A stretch of 64,000 nucleotides of DNA from Nakamurella aerolata (GCF_013002705.1 NZ_JABEND010000003.1:372001-436000), one strand, 5' to 3'. Shown: positions 32,975 to 42,306, numbered from the stretch's first letter. The notes: a model not told the origin generated them from the sequence alone. Numbers and translations are program-made.

Positions 32975-33889
32975 TCAGCCGAGTCCGTTCCCGGCCTCGG
33001 CGAGCGCCCGCCGCGCCGCCGTCCGGAAGTCCATCGGCTCCCGCGGCATGTCGCGTCGTGCGGCTTGGTCGGTGACCACCGTCGGTGTTGTCATCGACTT
33101 CAGCAGGTTCACCGCGACCTCGGGGTCGACCTCCGTCACGGAGGCCACCAACCGGCCCATCCAACTCTGCGGGGCCGCCCGCACCGGCACCGGCAGCAGC
33201 ACCGGCGGTCGTCCCCCGGCCAGCCGTCCGATCAGCATCAACAGCTCGGCAAAGGTCAGCACGTCGGCTCCGCCGACCTCGTACACGCTCGCCGGGTCGG
33301 TGAGCTCGGCCGCATCGGCCAGGTACCCGCAAACGTCGTCCAACCCGATCGGCTGGGTGCGTTGGGCCGCGGCCAGCGGAACCGCAAGCAGCTGCGCCCT
33401 GGTGGCCAACTGCCGCGCCAGCTCCCATGACGCGCCGCCGGCGCCGATCACCATGCCGGCCCGCAGCGCGACCACCTGAACCCCACCGGCGGCCAGATCG
33501 GACTCGACCGCCCGGCGCGACGCGAGGTGATCCGACAGTGGCGGGGTGCCGAGGCCGCCGAGGTACACGATTCTGCCTACCCGCGCCGTCGCGGCCGCAC
33601 TGCCAAATCGCCTGGCGTGCAACGAGTCCCGCACCGCGAAATCCGGTCGCTCAAGGCCGTGCACCAGGTAGTACGCGACCTCGGTTCCGGACAGTGCCGC
33701 AGAGCGATCGGCGTCTGCCGCGGCACCGTCGGCGTCCAGGTCGAAGGCGGGTTGGTGGCGTCGGCTGAGCACGCGCGCCCGGTGTCCGCGCTCGGTCAGC
33801 GCCGCGACCAGGCGGCGGCCGATCATGCCGGTGCCGCCGGCCACCGCGATGGACAGCGGCGCCGAACCGCTGCGCGTGCGTGCGGTCAT
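32975..33889 (-). CDS. NAD(P)-binding NmrA/epimerase-like protein
   Basis: A 304-residue atypical SDR. The glycine motif IAVAGGTGMIGRRLVAALTERGH is at the N terminus, followed by VAYYLVHGLE, RIVYLGGLG, and a C-terminal region VYEVGGADVLTFAELLMLIGRLAGG. These fit NAD(P)H-binding DUF2867/NmrA-type proteins rather than a catalytic YxxxK dehydrogenase. ATG 33889 has GGGAGGAAAG immediately upstream. It is the last gene of the five-gene lipid-modification operon, 49 bp after DUF1365, so it may act on the same lipid product. Confidence 0.82.
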   Translation of the reverse strand: MTARTRSGSAPLSIAVAGGTGMIGRRLVAALTERGHRARVLSRRHQPAFDLDADGAAADADRSAALSGTEVAYYLVHGLERPDFAVRDSLHARRFGSAAATARVGRIVYLGGLGTPPLSDHLASRRAVESDLAAGGVQVVALRAGMVIGAGGASWELARQLATRAQLLAVPLAAAQRTQPIGLDDVCGYLADAAELTDPASVYEVGGADVLTFAELLMLIGRLAGGRPPVLLPVPVRAAPQSWMGRLVASVTEVDPEVAVNLLKSMTTPTVVTDQAARRDMPREPMDFRTAARRALAEAGNGLG

Positions 33890-33938
33890 CTTTCCTCCCG
33901 CCTCTCCCGGGCGGGCGACAGCACGGCGTCGGCGCCGG

Positions 33939-34865
33939 CTAAGCGTCGGCCGGCACGTCCTGCCGCTGGCCCGGTGGCCGGAGATTACCGCCATCGGTGG
34001 GGCGGCGCTGGATGGGCAGTCGGCGTGCCCACAGCCAGATGCCACGGGCCCTGATCAGCGCCGGAACGCGCACCGGGGCACCGGCCGCGTGCCGGCGGGC
34101 GCGCCGACGCCACCCGGTCCGCAACGGTTGCAGCGCGCCGATCAGTGTGGCGGTGAGCGTCGCCGCGCCGTCGTCGTCCGACAGCGCTATCGACACCGAA
34201 ACCTGATCGGGTCGCAGTCGCCAGTGCACCCGGTAGTTGCCGCTTGGCGGGTTGAACGGCGACACGTAGAAGCCTTTGCGCACCAAGTGTTTTCCGTGCC
34301 ATCCGGTCGACGTAGCGGTAATACCGTCCGGGTCGAGCAGGTAGGCATGCCGCTCGCCGTAGGTGTTGTGCACCTCGAGGATCACCTCCCTGACGGCACC
34401 GCCGGCGTCCGCGCCGCGGCCGCCGGTCCCGCCGGGCGCAGCGGTGGCTCCGTCCAACACCCACCACACCGTCAGCGGGTCGAACACCCGGCCGAGCCGG
34501 CGCGGCTGGGCCAGCATCACAATCCGGTCGGCGGCCAGCAGTGGCCGCCCGGCGGCGGCCAGCAGCACGGCAATGTCGGCCCGGAATCCGTTGCCGTACA
34601 GGTGATCCCGTGACGACACGTCCATCCCAGCGGTGTCGTCGGCGTCCAGCAGCAGCTGGCTGAGCTTGAAGGTGTGCCGGTCGTCGACCCCGGCCACCCT
34701 GCGATGGGTCACCGCTGCTGTCACCAGCGCCGGTACCGGCACCGTGGTCGCCGGGGTGGCGGGATGGAACGGTGACACCGGCACTGCCGGCCGTCTCGGT
34801 GCGCTCGACGCCCTGTGCGGCGAACCCCGGTGCTGCGAGCTCCGGCGCGAGAGCAGGGTCACCAC
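33939..34865 (-). CDS. DUF1365 family protein of the lipid-modification operon
   Basis: A 308-residue protein. After a disordered N terminus it shows the DUF1365 pattern: VTHRRVAGVDDRHTFKLSQLLLD, SRDHLYGNGFRADI, LGRVFDPLTVWWVLD, ILEVHNTYGERHAYLL, GKHLVRKGFYVSPFNPPSGNYR. DUF1365 genes nearly always accompany an FAD oxidoreductase and a CFA-synthase-like methyltransferase, as here, and are implicated in making unusual membrane fatty acids. GTG 34865 or GTG 34862 is the start; 34862 overlaps the FAD oxidoreductase stop by four bases. Biochemical role unknown. Confidence 0.9.
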   Translation of the reverse strand: MVTLLSRRSSQHRGSPHRASSAPRRPAVPVSPFHPATPATTVPVPALVTAAVTHRRVAGVDDRHTFKLSQLLLDADDTAGMDVSSRDHLYGNGFRADIAVLLAAAGRPLLAADRIVMLAQPRRLGRVFDPLTVWWVLDGATAAPGGTGGRGADAGGAVREVILEVHNTYGERHAYLLDPDGITATSTGWHGKHLVRKGFYVSPFNPPSGNYRVHWRLRPDQVSVSIALSDDDGAATLTATLIGALQPLRTGWRRRARRHAAGAPVRVPALIRARGIWLWARRLPIQRRPTDGGNLRPPGQRQDVPADA

Positions 34866-36262
34866 GGCACCCCGAGGCGCTCGGCGGCCTGCACACCCGA
34901 CCGGCAGCCGTCCTCGTGGAACCCCCAGCCGTGGTACGCGCCGGCGAACACCGTGCGCTCGCTGGCCAGCTCAGGCAGCCGCCGACGAGCCTGGTGAGAG
35001 GCGTTGTCGTACAGCGGATGTCGGTACTCCATCTCGGCAAGAACGCTGCTGTCCCTGACCCGCTCGCGCCCGTTGAGGGTGACAAGGTATTGCCGCGAGG
35101 CCTGCAGCCGCTGCAGTTTGTTCATCCAGTAGGTGACCACCGGCGCGGCACCCGGCGCGGCATCCCGCGGGATCAAGAAGTTCCATGACGCCTTGGCGCG
35201 ACGCGCACCGGGCAGCAGGCTGGCGTCGGTGTGCAGCACGGTGTGGTTGGTGGAGTAGCTGAACGCCCCGAGCACGCGCTGTTCCAGCGGGGTCGGATCG
35301 GCCAGCAGCGAGATCGCCTCGTCGGCGTGGGTGGCGATCACCACCGCGTCGAATCGCTCCAGTTGCCCGTTGCCGTCGGTGATCTCGACACCGCCCCCAG
35401 CACCGCCGCCCCCGGCGCCGGTGCCTGCGTCGCCGGGGCCCGCACCGGAGCCGGACGGCATCCGACGGATCTGGGTCACCTTGCTGCCGGAGCGCACATC
35501 GTCGAGTCGGGCGGCCAGGCGCTGCACGTAGCTGGCCGATCCGCCGGGGATGGTGCGCCACCGCGGCGAGTCGCCGATGCTGAGCATGCCGTGGTGGTCG
35601 AGAAAGCGGAACAGGAAGGCGGCGGGGTACTCCAGCGCGGCCTCGGCGGCGCACGACCAGACGCAGGACACCACCGGCACCGCGTACAGCTCCACGAACG
35701 ACCGCGGAAAGCGGTGCAGTGCAAGGAAATCCGCATAGCTGAGGTCACTGCTCATCGGATCGACCGCTGCCAGGTGTCTGGCGGCCAGCCGGTGGAACCG
35801 CACCACATGCCCGAGCATCCGCAAGAACGGCGGCGACACCAGCCGTCCGGGCTGCGCAAGGATGCCACCGAAGCCCTTGCCACCGGCGTACTGCAGCCCG
35901 GTGCGCTGGTGCCAGATGCTCATGCTCATCTCGGTCGGTTGGGTGGGCACGCCCAGCTCGTCGAACAGCTTGCGCAGCAACGGGTAGGTGCGGTCGTTGT
36001 GCACGATGAAGCCGGAGTCGACGCCGAACGGAACCCCGTCGGCCTCGCTCAGCTGGTGGGTGTGCGCGTGTCCACCGAGGCGATGGGCCGCCTCGTACAG
36101 CGTCACCCTGGCCTGCCGTCGCAGCACGTAGGCGGCGGTGAGCCCGGAGACTCCTGCGCCGACCACGGCGATCCGGCGCCGGCTCGGATCGGCAGGGCGG
36201 GGCCGGACCAGGGTGCCGGCCGCCGGCCCGCTGGCTGCTGCCTGTTGGTGCGGTGGTGTCAT
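34859..36262 (-). CDS. FAD-dependent amine-oxidase-like oxidoreductase
   Basis: A 467-residue flavoprotein. The dinucleotide motif IAVVGAGVSGLTAAYVLRRQARVTLYEAAHRLGGHAHTH is near the N terminus; GVDSGFIVHNDRTYPLLRKLFDELGV, FDAVVIATHADEAISLL, and the C-terminal FAGAYHGWGFHEDGCRSGVQAAERLG follow. This NAD(P)/FAD protein co-occurs with CFA-synthase-like enzymes and is thought to desaturate or oxidise methylated acyl chains (related to the Ufa genes for furan fatty acids in Rhodobacter). ATG 36262 overlaps the DUF1295 stop by four bases. Substrate is inferred from context only. Confidence 0.9.
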   Translation of the reverse strand: MTPPHQQAAASGPAAGTLVRPRPADPSRRRIAVVGAGVSGLTAAYVLRRQARVTLYEAAHRLGGHAHTHQLSEADGVPFGVDSGFIVHNDRTYPLLRKLFDELGVPTQPTEMSMSIWHQRTGLQYAGGKGFGGILAQPGRLVSPPFLRMLGHVVRFHRLAARHLAAVDPMSSDLSYADFLALHRFPRSFVELYAVPVVSCVWSCAAEAALEYPAAFLFRFLDHHGMLSIGDSPRWRTIPGGSASYVQRLAARLDDVRSGSKVTQIRRMPSGSGAGPGDAGTGAGGGGAGGGVEITDGNGQLERFDAVVIATHADEAISLLADPTPLEQRVLGAFSYSTNHTVLHTDASLLPGARRAKASWNFLIPRDAAPGAAPVVTYWMNKLQRLQASRQYLVTLNGRERVRDSSVLAEMEYRHPLYDNASHQARRRLPELASERTVFAGAYHGWGFHEDGCRSGVQAAERLGVPW

Positions 36263-37077
36263 CGACGGCCTTCCTCGGCACGGGTTGGGCTGGGTGCGCT
36301 CACCCGCGGTGGCAACGGAAAGAACCCGGAGGTGCGCCGCACGTAGTCGGCATATCCGGGTTTGCTGGACTGCAGCCGGCGTTCGGTGAGCGCCTTGCCG
36401 GTCTTGGCCACCAGCAGGTAGGTCATCACCAGCGGGCTGGTGATGCTGGCCCAGCCGAGCCAGTGTCCCGCGGTGGTGAGCCAGATGCCCCACCAGACGC
36501 AGGCATCACCGAAGTAGTTGGGGTGCCTGGTGTATCGCCACAGACCCCGGTCCATCACGCGGCCGTTGTTGGCCGGATCGGACTTGAACCCGGCGAGCTG
36601 AGCGTCACCGATGGATTCGAAGCCCAGCCCGACCATCCAGAGCAGTACCCCGGCGATCAACAGCGGCCAGAGCGGCTGCCCGATCACCATGCCGACCTGA
36701 ACCGGAAGCGACACCCACCACATCACCAGGCCCTGCGGCAGCTGCACCTTCCTCACGATCGCCGCCGGCCCAGCGTCCGCCAGCAACTCGACGTAGCGCG
36801 GGTCCTCCGGCAGACCGTGGTTGCGGCGCAACAGGTATCCGCCCAGACGCAGCCCCCACACGGTGACCATCGCGACCAGCAGCCAGCGCTGCAGCTGGCT
36901 TCCGTGGCCGCTGGTGACGAGCAGGCTCACCCAGGCGACCACCACGAAGCCGGGGCCCCAGATCACATCGATCACCGAGAACTTGCCGGTGCGGATGCCG
37001 ATCAGGAAGGCCACCGCCATCACCGCGATCACCGCGGCAGCGGTCACCCCGGCGCTGAGGGCGAAGGCGCCGATCAT
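36259..37077 (-). CDS. DUF1295 membrane protein (steroid-reductase-like)
   Basis: A 272-residue polytopic membrane protein of the DUF1295/steroid 5-alpha-reductase-like group. Hydrophobic segments lie at the N terminus (AFALSAGVTAAAVIAVMAVAFLIGI), centre and C terminus. The conserved cytoplasmic blocks WGLRLGGYLLRRN, GRVMDRGLWRYTRHPNYFGDACVWWGIWL and the terminal KPGYADYVRRTSGFFPLPP match the NADPH-binding region of that superfamily. The ATG overlaps the CFA synthase stop by four bases. It probably reduces or modifies the lipid made by its neighbours. GTG 37089 would add four residues. Confidence 0.9.
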   Translation of the reverse strand: MIGAFALSAGVTAAAVIAVMAVAFLIGIRTGKFSVIDVIWGPGFVVVAWVSLLVTSGHGSQLQRWLLVAMVTVWGLRLGGYLLRRNHGLPEDPRYVELLADAGPAAIVRKVQLPQGLVMWWVSLPVQVGMVIGQPLWPLLIAGVLLWMVGLGFESIGDAQLAGFKSDPANNGRVMDRGLWRYTRHPNYFGDACVWWGIWLTTAGHWLGWASITSPLVMTYLLVAKTGKALTERRLQSSKPGYADYVRRTSGFFPLPPRVSAPSPTRAEEGRR

Positions 37078-38477
37078 GGTCCACCCCAACCCTTGTCGGT
37101 GCTGTCGGTGCTGTCGGTGCTGCCCGTGCTGTCAGGGCCGGCCGGGCTGGCGGCGTCGTCGGCGACGCGCCGCGGCGGGAGTCCGGGCGCACCGCCCGGC
37201 AACGGCCGGACGGCGAGCACCTGGTCCACACCCATCCGGCCGGACGCGAACGCCAGTCCCCCACCGGCCAGGTACAGCCGCCAGACTCTGGCGCCGACCG
37301 GGCCGAGCAACCTCTCGGCGGCGGACCAGTTGTCCGCCAACCGCTTCGCCCACGCCCGCACCGTCCAGTCGTAGTGCTCGCGCAGCGCCTGCACGTCACG
37401 GATCTCCCAGCCGGCCCTGGCCAGCTCGCCGACGGTGGCGCCCAGCGGCTGCATTGTCATGTCCGGCGCGATGTAGGTGGCGATGAAGGCACCGCCGTCC
37501 GGTGCATTCTCGCCCCGCGACATCTGTTGCAGCAGCAGGCGTCCGCCGGGACGCACCGCGCTGTACAACAGCCGGGCGAAGGTCGGGTAGTTGCCACCGC
37601 CGACGTGCTCGCCCATCTCGATGCTGCTGACCGCATCGAACTCGCCGTACCTGCCGTGACCGATCGGTTGCCCGGCCGCACCGGCCAGCAGGTCGGGAAT
37701 CTGGCGGTAGTCGGCCTGGATCACCCTGGCGCGGTCGGCCAGCCCGGCATCGGCGATGCGCTTGCTGACGAAGTCGAACTGCTGCCGGGACAGCGTGACG
37801 CCGGTGACGTGTGCCCCGTGATGCTCGGCGGCGTGCAGCAGCAGCGCACCCCAGCCGCAGCCGACGTCCAGCAGGGTGCGGCCGGCGGTCAGGTCCAGCT
37901 TGCGGCAGATCAGGTCGAGCTTGGCCAGCTGCGCCTCGGCCAGCGGGGTCTGCGGCCCGTCGGCGTAGTAGCCGCACGAGTACGCCATGGTCGGGTCGAG
38001 CAGCAGCTGGTAGAAGTCGTTACCGGCGTCGTAGTGGTGGGCGATGGCGGCCCGGTCCCGGCTGCGCGTGTGCAGCCGGCCCCTGAGATGCGCGTGCTCG
38101 CCGGGGCGCTGTGGTCTCGGCCCGAGGATCCGGTGCCGCCGGGCGAGCGCGAGCAGGCTCGGAAGCTCGCGCAGCGGCGGCCGTACCGAACCGGCGCCAG
38201 GGGACCACACCAGTTCCAGGGCGCGCCGCAGGTCGCCGTCGACGTCAAGATCACCGGCCAGGTAGGCCTCGGCCAGACCCAGCTCGCCCGGTGCGTACAG
38301 CAACCGCCGCACGGCCAACGGACTGCGCAGGACCAGCGTCGGCACCGTGCCGGCGTCGGGGCCGGCGGCCGCAGCTTCGGTGCTGGATCCGTCCCAGGCT
38401 CGGATCGGGAGCGGGAAGGGTCGGCGCAGCAGGCCGGAGGCGGCGTGGTGCAGGTTGTCTGCCAGAGTGCTCACCAT
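37074..38477 (-). CDS. Cyclopropane-fatty-acyl-phospholipid synthase family methyltransferase
   Basis: A 467-residue SAM-dependent enzyme that methylates the double bond of membrane phospholipid acyl chains. The N-terminal lipid-binding region (SPLAVRRLLYAPGELGLAEAYLAGDLDV) is followed by HYDAGNDFYQLLLDPTMAYSCGYY, SAM motif I LLDVGCGWGALLLHAAEHHG, VTGVTLSRQQ and SSIEMGEHVG (bicarbonate-site region), and YIAPDMTMQPLG. The last 25 residues are a Ser/Thr/Asp repeat. First gene of a five-gene operon (CFA synthase, DUF1295, FAD oxidoreductase, DUF1365, NAD-binding protein). Whether the product is a cyclopropane, methyl-branched or furan fatty acid cannot be told from sequence. Confidence 0.93.
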   Translation of the reverse strand: MVSTLADNLHHAASGLLRRPFPLPIRAWDGSSTEAAAAGPDAGTVPTLVLRSPLAVRRLLYAPGELGLAEAYLAGDLDVDGDLRRALELVWSPGAGSVRPPLRELPSLLALARRHRILGPRPQRPGEHAHLRGRLHTRSRDRAAIAHHYDAGNDFYQLLLDPTMAYSCGYYADGPQTPLAEAQLAKLDLICRKLDLTAGRTLLDVGCGWGALLLHAAEHHGAHVTGVTLSRQQFDFVSKRIADAGLADRARVIQADYRQIPDLLAGAAGQPIGHGRYGEFDAVSSIEMGEHVGGGNYPTFARLLYSAVRPGGRLLLQQMSRGENAPDGGAFIATYIAPDMTMQPLGATVGELARAGWEIRDVQALREHYDWTVRAWAKRLADNWSAAERLLGPVGARVWRLYLAGGGLAFASGRMGVDQVLAVRPLPGGAPGLPPRRVADDAASPAGPDSTGSTDSTDSTDKGWGGP

Positions 38478-38567
38478 AGGTATTTGTAGTCGACCGGCGC
38501 GCGGCTCGCTCTGCGAAGCGTGGTGTGCGCCACCGGCGTGTTCGGGTGATGGTGAGGTGACGGGCGG

Positions 38568-39587
38568 ATGAGCGAGTCGCCAACCGTGGTGCTGGTGGTC
38601 GACCTCGGCAAGACCAGCTGCCGGGTTTCGTATCGGGTGTCCGGAGTGCCCACCGGCGAATCGGAGCCGCGGGTCGAAACCGGGCCGGGAACTCCCGGGC
38701 TGGCGGAGCCGGACGGCGCAGCCGCCGCCGTTGCCGCCATCGATGCGCCGGTGCGTCGGTTGTGGTCCGGCGGGGCGCCCCCGCCGGGTCTGGACGACCG
38801 GGTTGCTGCCGACGCCACGACGCTGCTGGCGGTCGGCGCTGCCGGGGCGCTTGCCGCCCCAACGGCGGCGGCCGAGCTGGCCGCCGGGCTACTGGGCGCA
38901 TGGCCCGAGCTGGCGGTGCGCTCCGCAGCCGTCACCAGCGACGCCCTCACCGCTCATCTCGGCGCGCTCGCCGGCGCCGCCGGGGTGGTGCTGGTGGCCG
39001 GCACCGGTGCCACCGCGGTCGGAGTCGGCACAGCCGGGTCGGTGGCCGTCAGCGGCGGGTGGGGGCCGGTACTCGGGGACGAGGGCAGCGGCGGCTGGAT
39101 CGGCGCGGCCGGTCTGCGGGCGGCGCTGCGCGATCTCGACGGGCGCGGCCCCCGGACCGGGTTGCGCGCGGCGGCGGAGGCCATGTTCGGTGCGCTGCAA
39201 CAGCTTCCGCGGGCGGTGTCGGACGACGGCGCGCCGGCCCGGGCGACCGCCCGGTTCGCCGGCACGGTGGATGACGCTGCGGCACAGGGCGATCGGGTCG
39301 CGGCCGACATCATCGACCACGCCGCCGGCGAGCTCGCCGCCGCGGCCGCGGCGGCCGCCGAACGGGTCGGCGCCGACGCCGATCATCCGCTCGACGTCAG
39401 CGTTGTCGGCGGGTTGGTGGGGCTGCCGACGCTGGCCGCGGGGCTGCGCCGGCGGCTGGCGGCCGAAGGGTCGGCCCTGCGCCAGGTGGCGTCGGCGGGT
39501 TCGGCGCTGGACGGCGCTGCCCTGCTGATGGCCCGCGGCCCGGCGCTGCCGCACGAGCCGCACGTGCACCGCGCCGGCGTCAGCTGA
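38568..39587 (+). CDS. BadF/BadG-type ATPase, N-acetylglucosamine kinase-like
   Basis: A 339-residue ASKHA-fold kinase. The phosphate-1 loop VLVVDLGKTSCRVSYRV is at the N terminus, GVVLVAGTGATAVGVG is the phosphate-2 region, and VLGDEGSGGWIGAAGLRAALRDLDGRGP is the typical BadF sugar-kinase signature. VSVVGGLVGLPTLAAGL forms the adenosine site. Relatives phosphorylate N-acetylglucosamine or other amino sugars released from cell walls. Its end overlaps the end of the convergent TetR gene by eight bases. Confidence 0.87.
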   Translation: MSESPTVVLVVDLGKTSCRVSYRVSGVPTGESEPRVETGPGTPGLAEPDGAAAAVAAIDAPVRRLWSGGAPPPGLDDRVAADATTLLAVGAAGALAAPTAAAELAAGLLGAWPELAVRSAAVTSDALTAHLGALAGAAGVVLVAGTGATAVGVGTAGSVAVSGGWGPVLGDEGSGGWIGAAGLRAALRDLDGRGPRTGLRAAAEAMFGALQQLPRAVSDDGAPARATARFAGTVDDAAAQGDRVAADIIDHAAGELAAAAAAAAERVGADADHPLDVSVVGGLVGLPTLAAGLRRRLAAEGSALRQVASAGSALDGAALLMARGPALPHEPHVHRAGVS

Positions 39588-40182
39588 CAGCGGCCGCGTC
39601 GAAGGCGCGGGCGGCGACGGCGGCCACCCGGCGCAGTGCCGCACGGCTGGCGCCGTCCTTCGCCGACTGCGCCATCCCGGCCATCACCCCGAAGGTGAAC
39701 TGGGCCAACGTCTCAGGGCTCGCCGCGCCGCTGCGACGCTCCGTCGCCGAGTCCGCACGCAGCTTGCCGGCCAGCGCCCGCTGTTTGGCGCGGCGGATGC
39801 TGACCAGGCTCGCACCGGCGATGCCGTCACCGATCGCACTGTCGCCGGTGGCGATCAGACAACCGGCCGGCAACCCCGACCTGGTGTAGCGGTCGGGGGC
39901 TTCGCGGAGCATCCGCAGGGCCGCCGCCCTGCCGGTCGGTTCCTGTTCGATGGCCCGCTCGATGAAGCCGCCGTACCGCACGTCGTAGGTGCGGATCGCC
40001 TCGTCGAACAGCTGCTGCTTGTCGCCGAACGCCAGATACAGGCTGGGAGCCGAAACACCGAGCTCAGCGGTCAGATCACGGATCGAGGTGGCCTCGTACC
40101 CGTGCCGCCAGAACACCAGGATTGCCTTGTCCAGTGCGCTGTCCCGGTCGAAGGACCGCGGACGTCCGGCGGTACGAGGCAT
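39580..40182 (-). CDS. TetR family transcriptional regulator
   Basis: A 200-residue repressor. The N-terminal HTH is clear: SALDKAILVFWRHGYEATSIRDLTAELGVSAPSLYLAFGDKQQLFDEAIRTY, typical of the AcrR/YxaF-type subgroup, and the C-terminal domain contains the SGLPAGCLIATGDSAIGDG block seen in regulators of oxidoreductase operons. It diverges from an SDR gene and an MFS gene, its likely targets. ATG 40182 follows TAGAAT by seven bases, so the mRNA is probably leaderless, and a repeat at 40194 overlaps this promoter. Confidence 0.93.
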   Translation of the reverse strand: MPRTAGRPRSFDRDSALDKAILVFWRHGYEATSIRDLTAELGVSAPSLYLAFGDKQQLFDEAIRTYDVRYGGFIERAIEQEPTGRAAALRMLREAPDRYTRSGLPAGCLIATGDSAIGDGIAGASLVSIRRAKQRALAGKLRADSATERRSGAASPETLAQFTFGVMAGMAQSAKDGASRAALRRVAAVAARAFDAAAVS

Positions 40183-40193
40183 GACTCACATTC

Positions 40194-40250
40194 TATATCG
40201 ACTGTTACGCAATCTGCTAGCGTCCCCTTTTTATATCGATCGTTAGCAAA
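40194..40250. promoter_or_regulatory. Paired TetR operator candidates
   Basis: TATATCGACTGTTACGCAA at 40194-40212 and TATATCGATCGTTAGCAAA at 40232-40250 are direct repeats (14 of 19 identical, 38 bp apart), each containing a near-palindrome centred on CGATCG/CGACTG. The first overlaps the -10 (TAGAAT, 40190-40195) of tetR, and the second lies in the promoter of the SDR-MFS operon. Confidence 0.6.
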
Positions 40251-40292
40251 TCGCGGGAAGCACATCGCCGGAACACTCGGAGGGCAGCACCG

Positions 40293-41045
40293 ATGACAGC
40301 ACTGCAAGGCAGGACCGCGCTCGTCACCGGCGCCGGACGCGGCATCGGCAGGGCCATCGCACTGCGCCTGGCTGCCGCCGGCGCCGGCGTCGCCGTGCAC
40401 TACGGATCGAGCGCGGCGGCGGCCGATCAGTTGGTGCGGCAGATCGCGGCGGGCGGCGGCACCGCCTTCGCGATCGGTGCGCAGCTGGGCGAGCCGGAGG
40501 GAATCGACCGACTGTGGCAGGGCTTCGACGCCGCCGCTGACCGGTTGGATGTGCTGGTGAACAACGCCGGCGTGCTGGGTGGACGGCGACCGTTCGCCGA
40601 GGTCACCCAGCAGCAATACGACGAGGTGTTCGCGGTCAACACCAAGACGCCGTTCTTCCTGATCCAGAGTGCATTGCCGCGGCTGCGCGACGGTGGCCGG
40701 ATCATCAACATCTCCACCCGATTCACCCACGGCGCAAGAACTCCCGAGCTCGCGGCCTACGCCATGTCGAAGGCGGCGTTGGACGCGCTGACCGGCGCCG
40801 CGGCCATCGAACTCGGTCCGCGCGGCATCACGGTGAACGCCGTTGGTCCCGGCGCCACCGACACCGACATGAATGCCGCGCGATTTGCCGATCCCGCGGT
40901 GCGGCAGCAGATCGCGGCGCTGTCCCCACTGAACCGGGTCGCCCATCCGGCCGATATCGCCGACATCGTCGGGTTTCTCGCCTCCGACGACGCCCGTTGG
41001 ATCACCGGGCAGTGGATCGACGCCAGCGGCGGGTCGATGCTCTGA
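40293..41045 (+). CDS. SDR family oxidoreductase (FabG-like)
   Basis: A 250-residue classical SDR: ALVTGAGRGIGRAIALRLAAAG (NADP-binding), NNAGVLGG, a Ser in INISTRF, YAMSKAALDALTGAAAIELG (catalytic Tyr/Lys), GITVNAVGPGATDTDMN and the C-terminal GFLASDDARWITGQWIDASGGSML. It is a close relative of 3-oxoacyl-ACP reductase-like enzymes in TetR-regulated pairs; substrate unknown. GGAGGG lies 9-14 nt upstream of the ATG. The stop overlaps the MFS start (TGATG), so the two are cotranscribed under the divergent TetR gene. Confidence 0.92.
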   Translation: MTALQGRTALVTGAGRGIGRAIALRLAAAGAGVAVHYGSSAAAADQLVRQIAAGGGTAFAIGAQLGEPEGIDRLWQGFDAAADRLDVLVNNAGVLGGRRPFAEVTQQQYDEVFAVNTKTPFFLIQSALPRLRDGGRIINISTRFTHGARTPELAAYAMSKAALDALTGAAAIELGPRGITVNAVGPGATDTDMNAARFADPAVRQQIAALSPLNRVAHPADIADIVGFLASDDARWITGQWIDASGGSML

Positions 41046-42306
41046 TGCCGGCCGTCGTGTGGTTGCTCGGGTTCGCCATCTTCGCCCAGGGCACGTCGGA
41101 GCTGATGATCGCCGGGTTGCTGCCGGAGTTGGCGGCCCAGCTCGGGGTATCCATTGCCACTGGTGGACAACTGGTTTCGGTGTTCGCGCTTGGCATGCTG
41201 ATCGGGGCTCCGGTGCTGGTCGCCGCCACCCTGCGGTGGCCAAGACGCAGCACGCTGCTGGCCTTTCTTGCGGTGTTCATCGTGGCGCAGGTGGCGGCCG
41301 CCGTCACCTCGAGCTTCGCGGTGGTGCTGGCGAGCCGGTTCGTCGGCGCGTTCGTGTACGCCGGGTTCTGGGCCGTTGCCGCGGCCGTCGGCACCGCGGC
41401 CGTCGGCAAGAACCAGTACGGCAAAGCGATGGCGGTGATAGCCGGCGGACTCACCGTCGCGACCGTCGTCGGGCTGCCGGCCGGTACCTACCTGGGAACA
41501 CATCTGGGCTGGCGGGCGGCGTTCTGGGCGGTGGCAGCATTGTCGACGATCGCGCTGGTCGGGGTCGCGATCCTGGTACCGGCCGGGCGCTCCGGGCCTG
41601 CCCCACTGGTGCGCGCGCAGCTGCGGGAGCTGCGAGCGCCGCGGCTGTGGCGCTCCTATGCGCTGACTGCGGTGTCGATCGCGGCCCTGCTGGTGTCGTT
41701 CAGCTACCTCGGGGCGATGCTGATCTACGGCACCGGCGTGGTGGCGGTGTTCCTGTTGGCCGGCCTGCAGTGCGAGAGTCGTTGGTGCCGTTGGTGTTGC
41801 TGGGGTACGGCATCGGTGCGGTGCTCGGCATGTGGCTCGGGGGCCGCAGTGCCGACCAGCGCCCGACCATGGTGTTGGTGCTGGCCCTCGGTGGCACCGT
41901 CGTGGTGTCGCTGGGCCTGGCCGCGCTGCTGGGCAGTGCGTCGCTGACGGCCGTGCTGACCGCGCTGCTCGGCCTTGTCGGTTTCGCCGGCAACCCGGTG
42001 CTGAACTCACGGGTGTTCGCCTTCGCACCCAACGCCCGCACCCTCGCCGCAGCCGGGAACGTCGCGGCCTTCAATGCCGGCATCAGCCTCGGGCCATGGC
42101 TGGGCGGCCTTGCGCTCGGCGCCGGTGCCGGATACCGGACACTGCCGGTGATAGGGGCAGCGCTCGCGGTGCTGGCACTGCTGATCCTGCGGGGCGACCT
42201 GGTTCTGGCCCGGCGTGCGGACCCGGCAGGGCGAGCCGGGACCACCGCCCCGGCCGATCGATCGGCCGGCCGGAGCGGCACCTCATGCCCGCAGCCGGGC
42301 CGGTAG
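41045..42306 (+). pseudogene. MFS transporter gene interrupted by a frameshift
   Basis: A drug-efflux-type major facilitator (DHA1/Cml-like). The first frame gives a correct N-terminal half (MPAVVWLLGFAIFAQGTSELMIAGLLPELAAQLG, then motif-bearing helices through YLGAMLIYGTG). The homologous sequence resumes in another frame as VRESLVPLVLLGYGIGAVLGMWLGGRSADQRPT and runs on to NPVLNSRVFAF and GISLGPWLGG. The shift falls at about 41745-41785, equivalent to a missing base or two added bases, with about ten extra residues at the junction. It may be a real inactivation or an assembly error. Start ATG 41045 overlaps the SDR stop. Confidence 0.85.
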
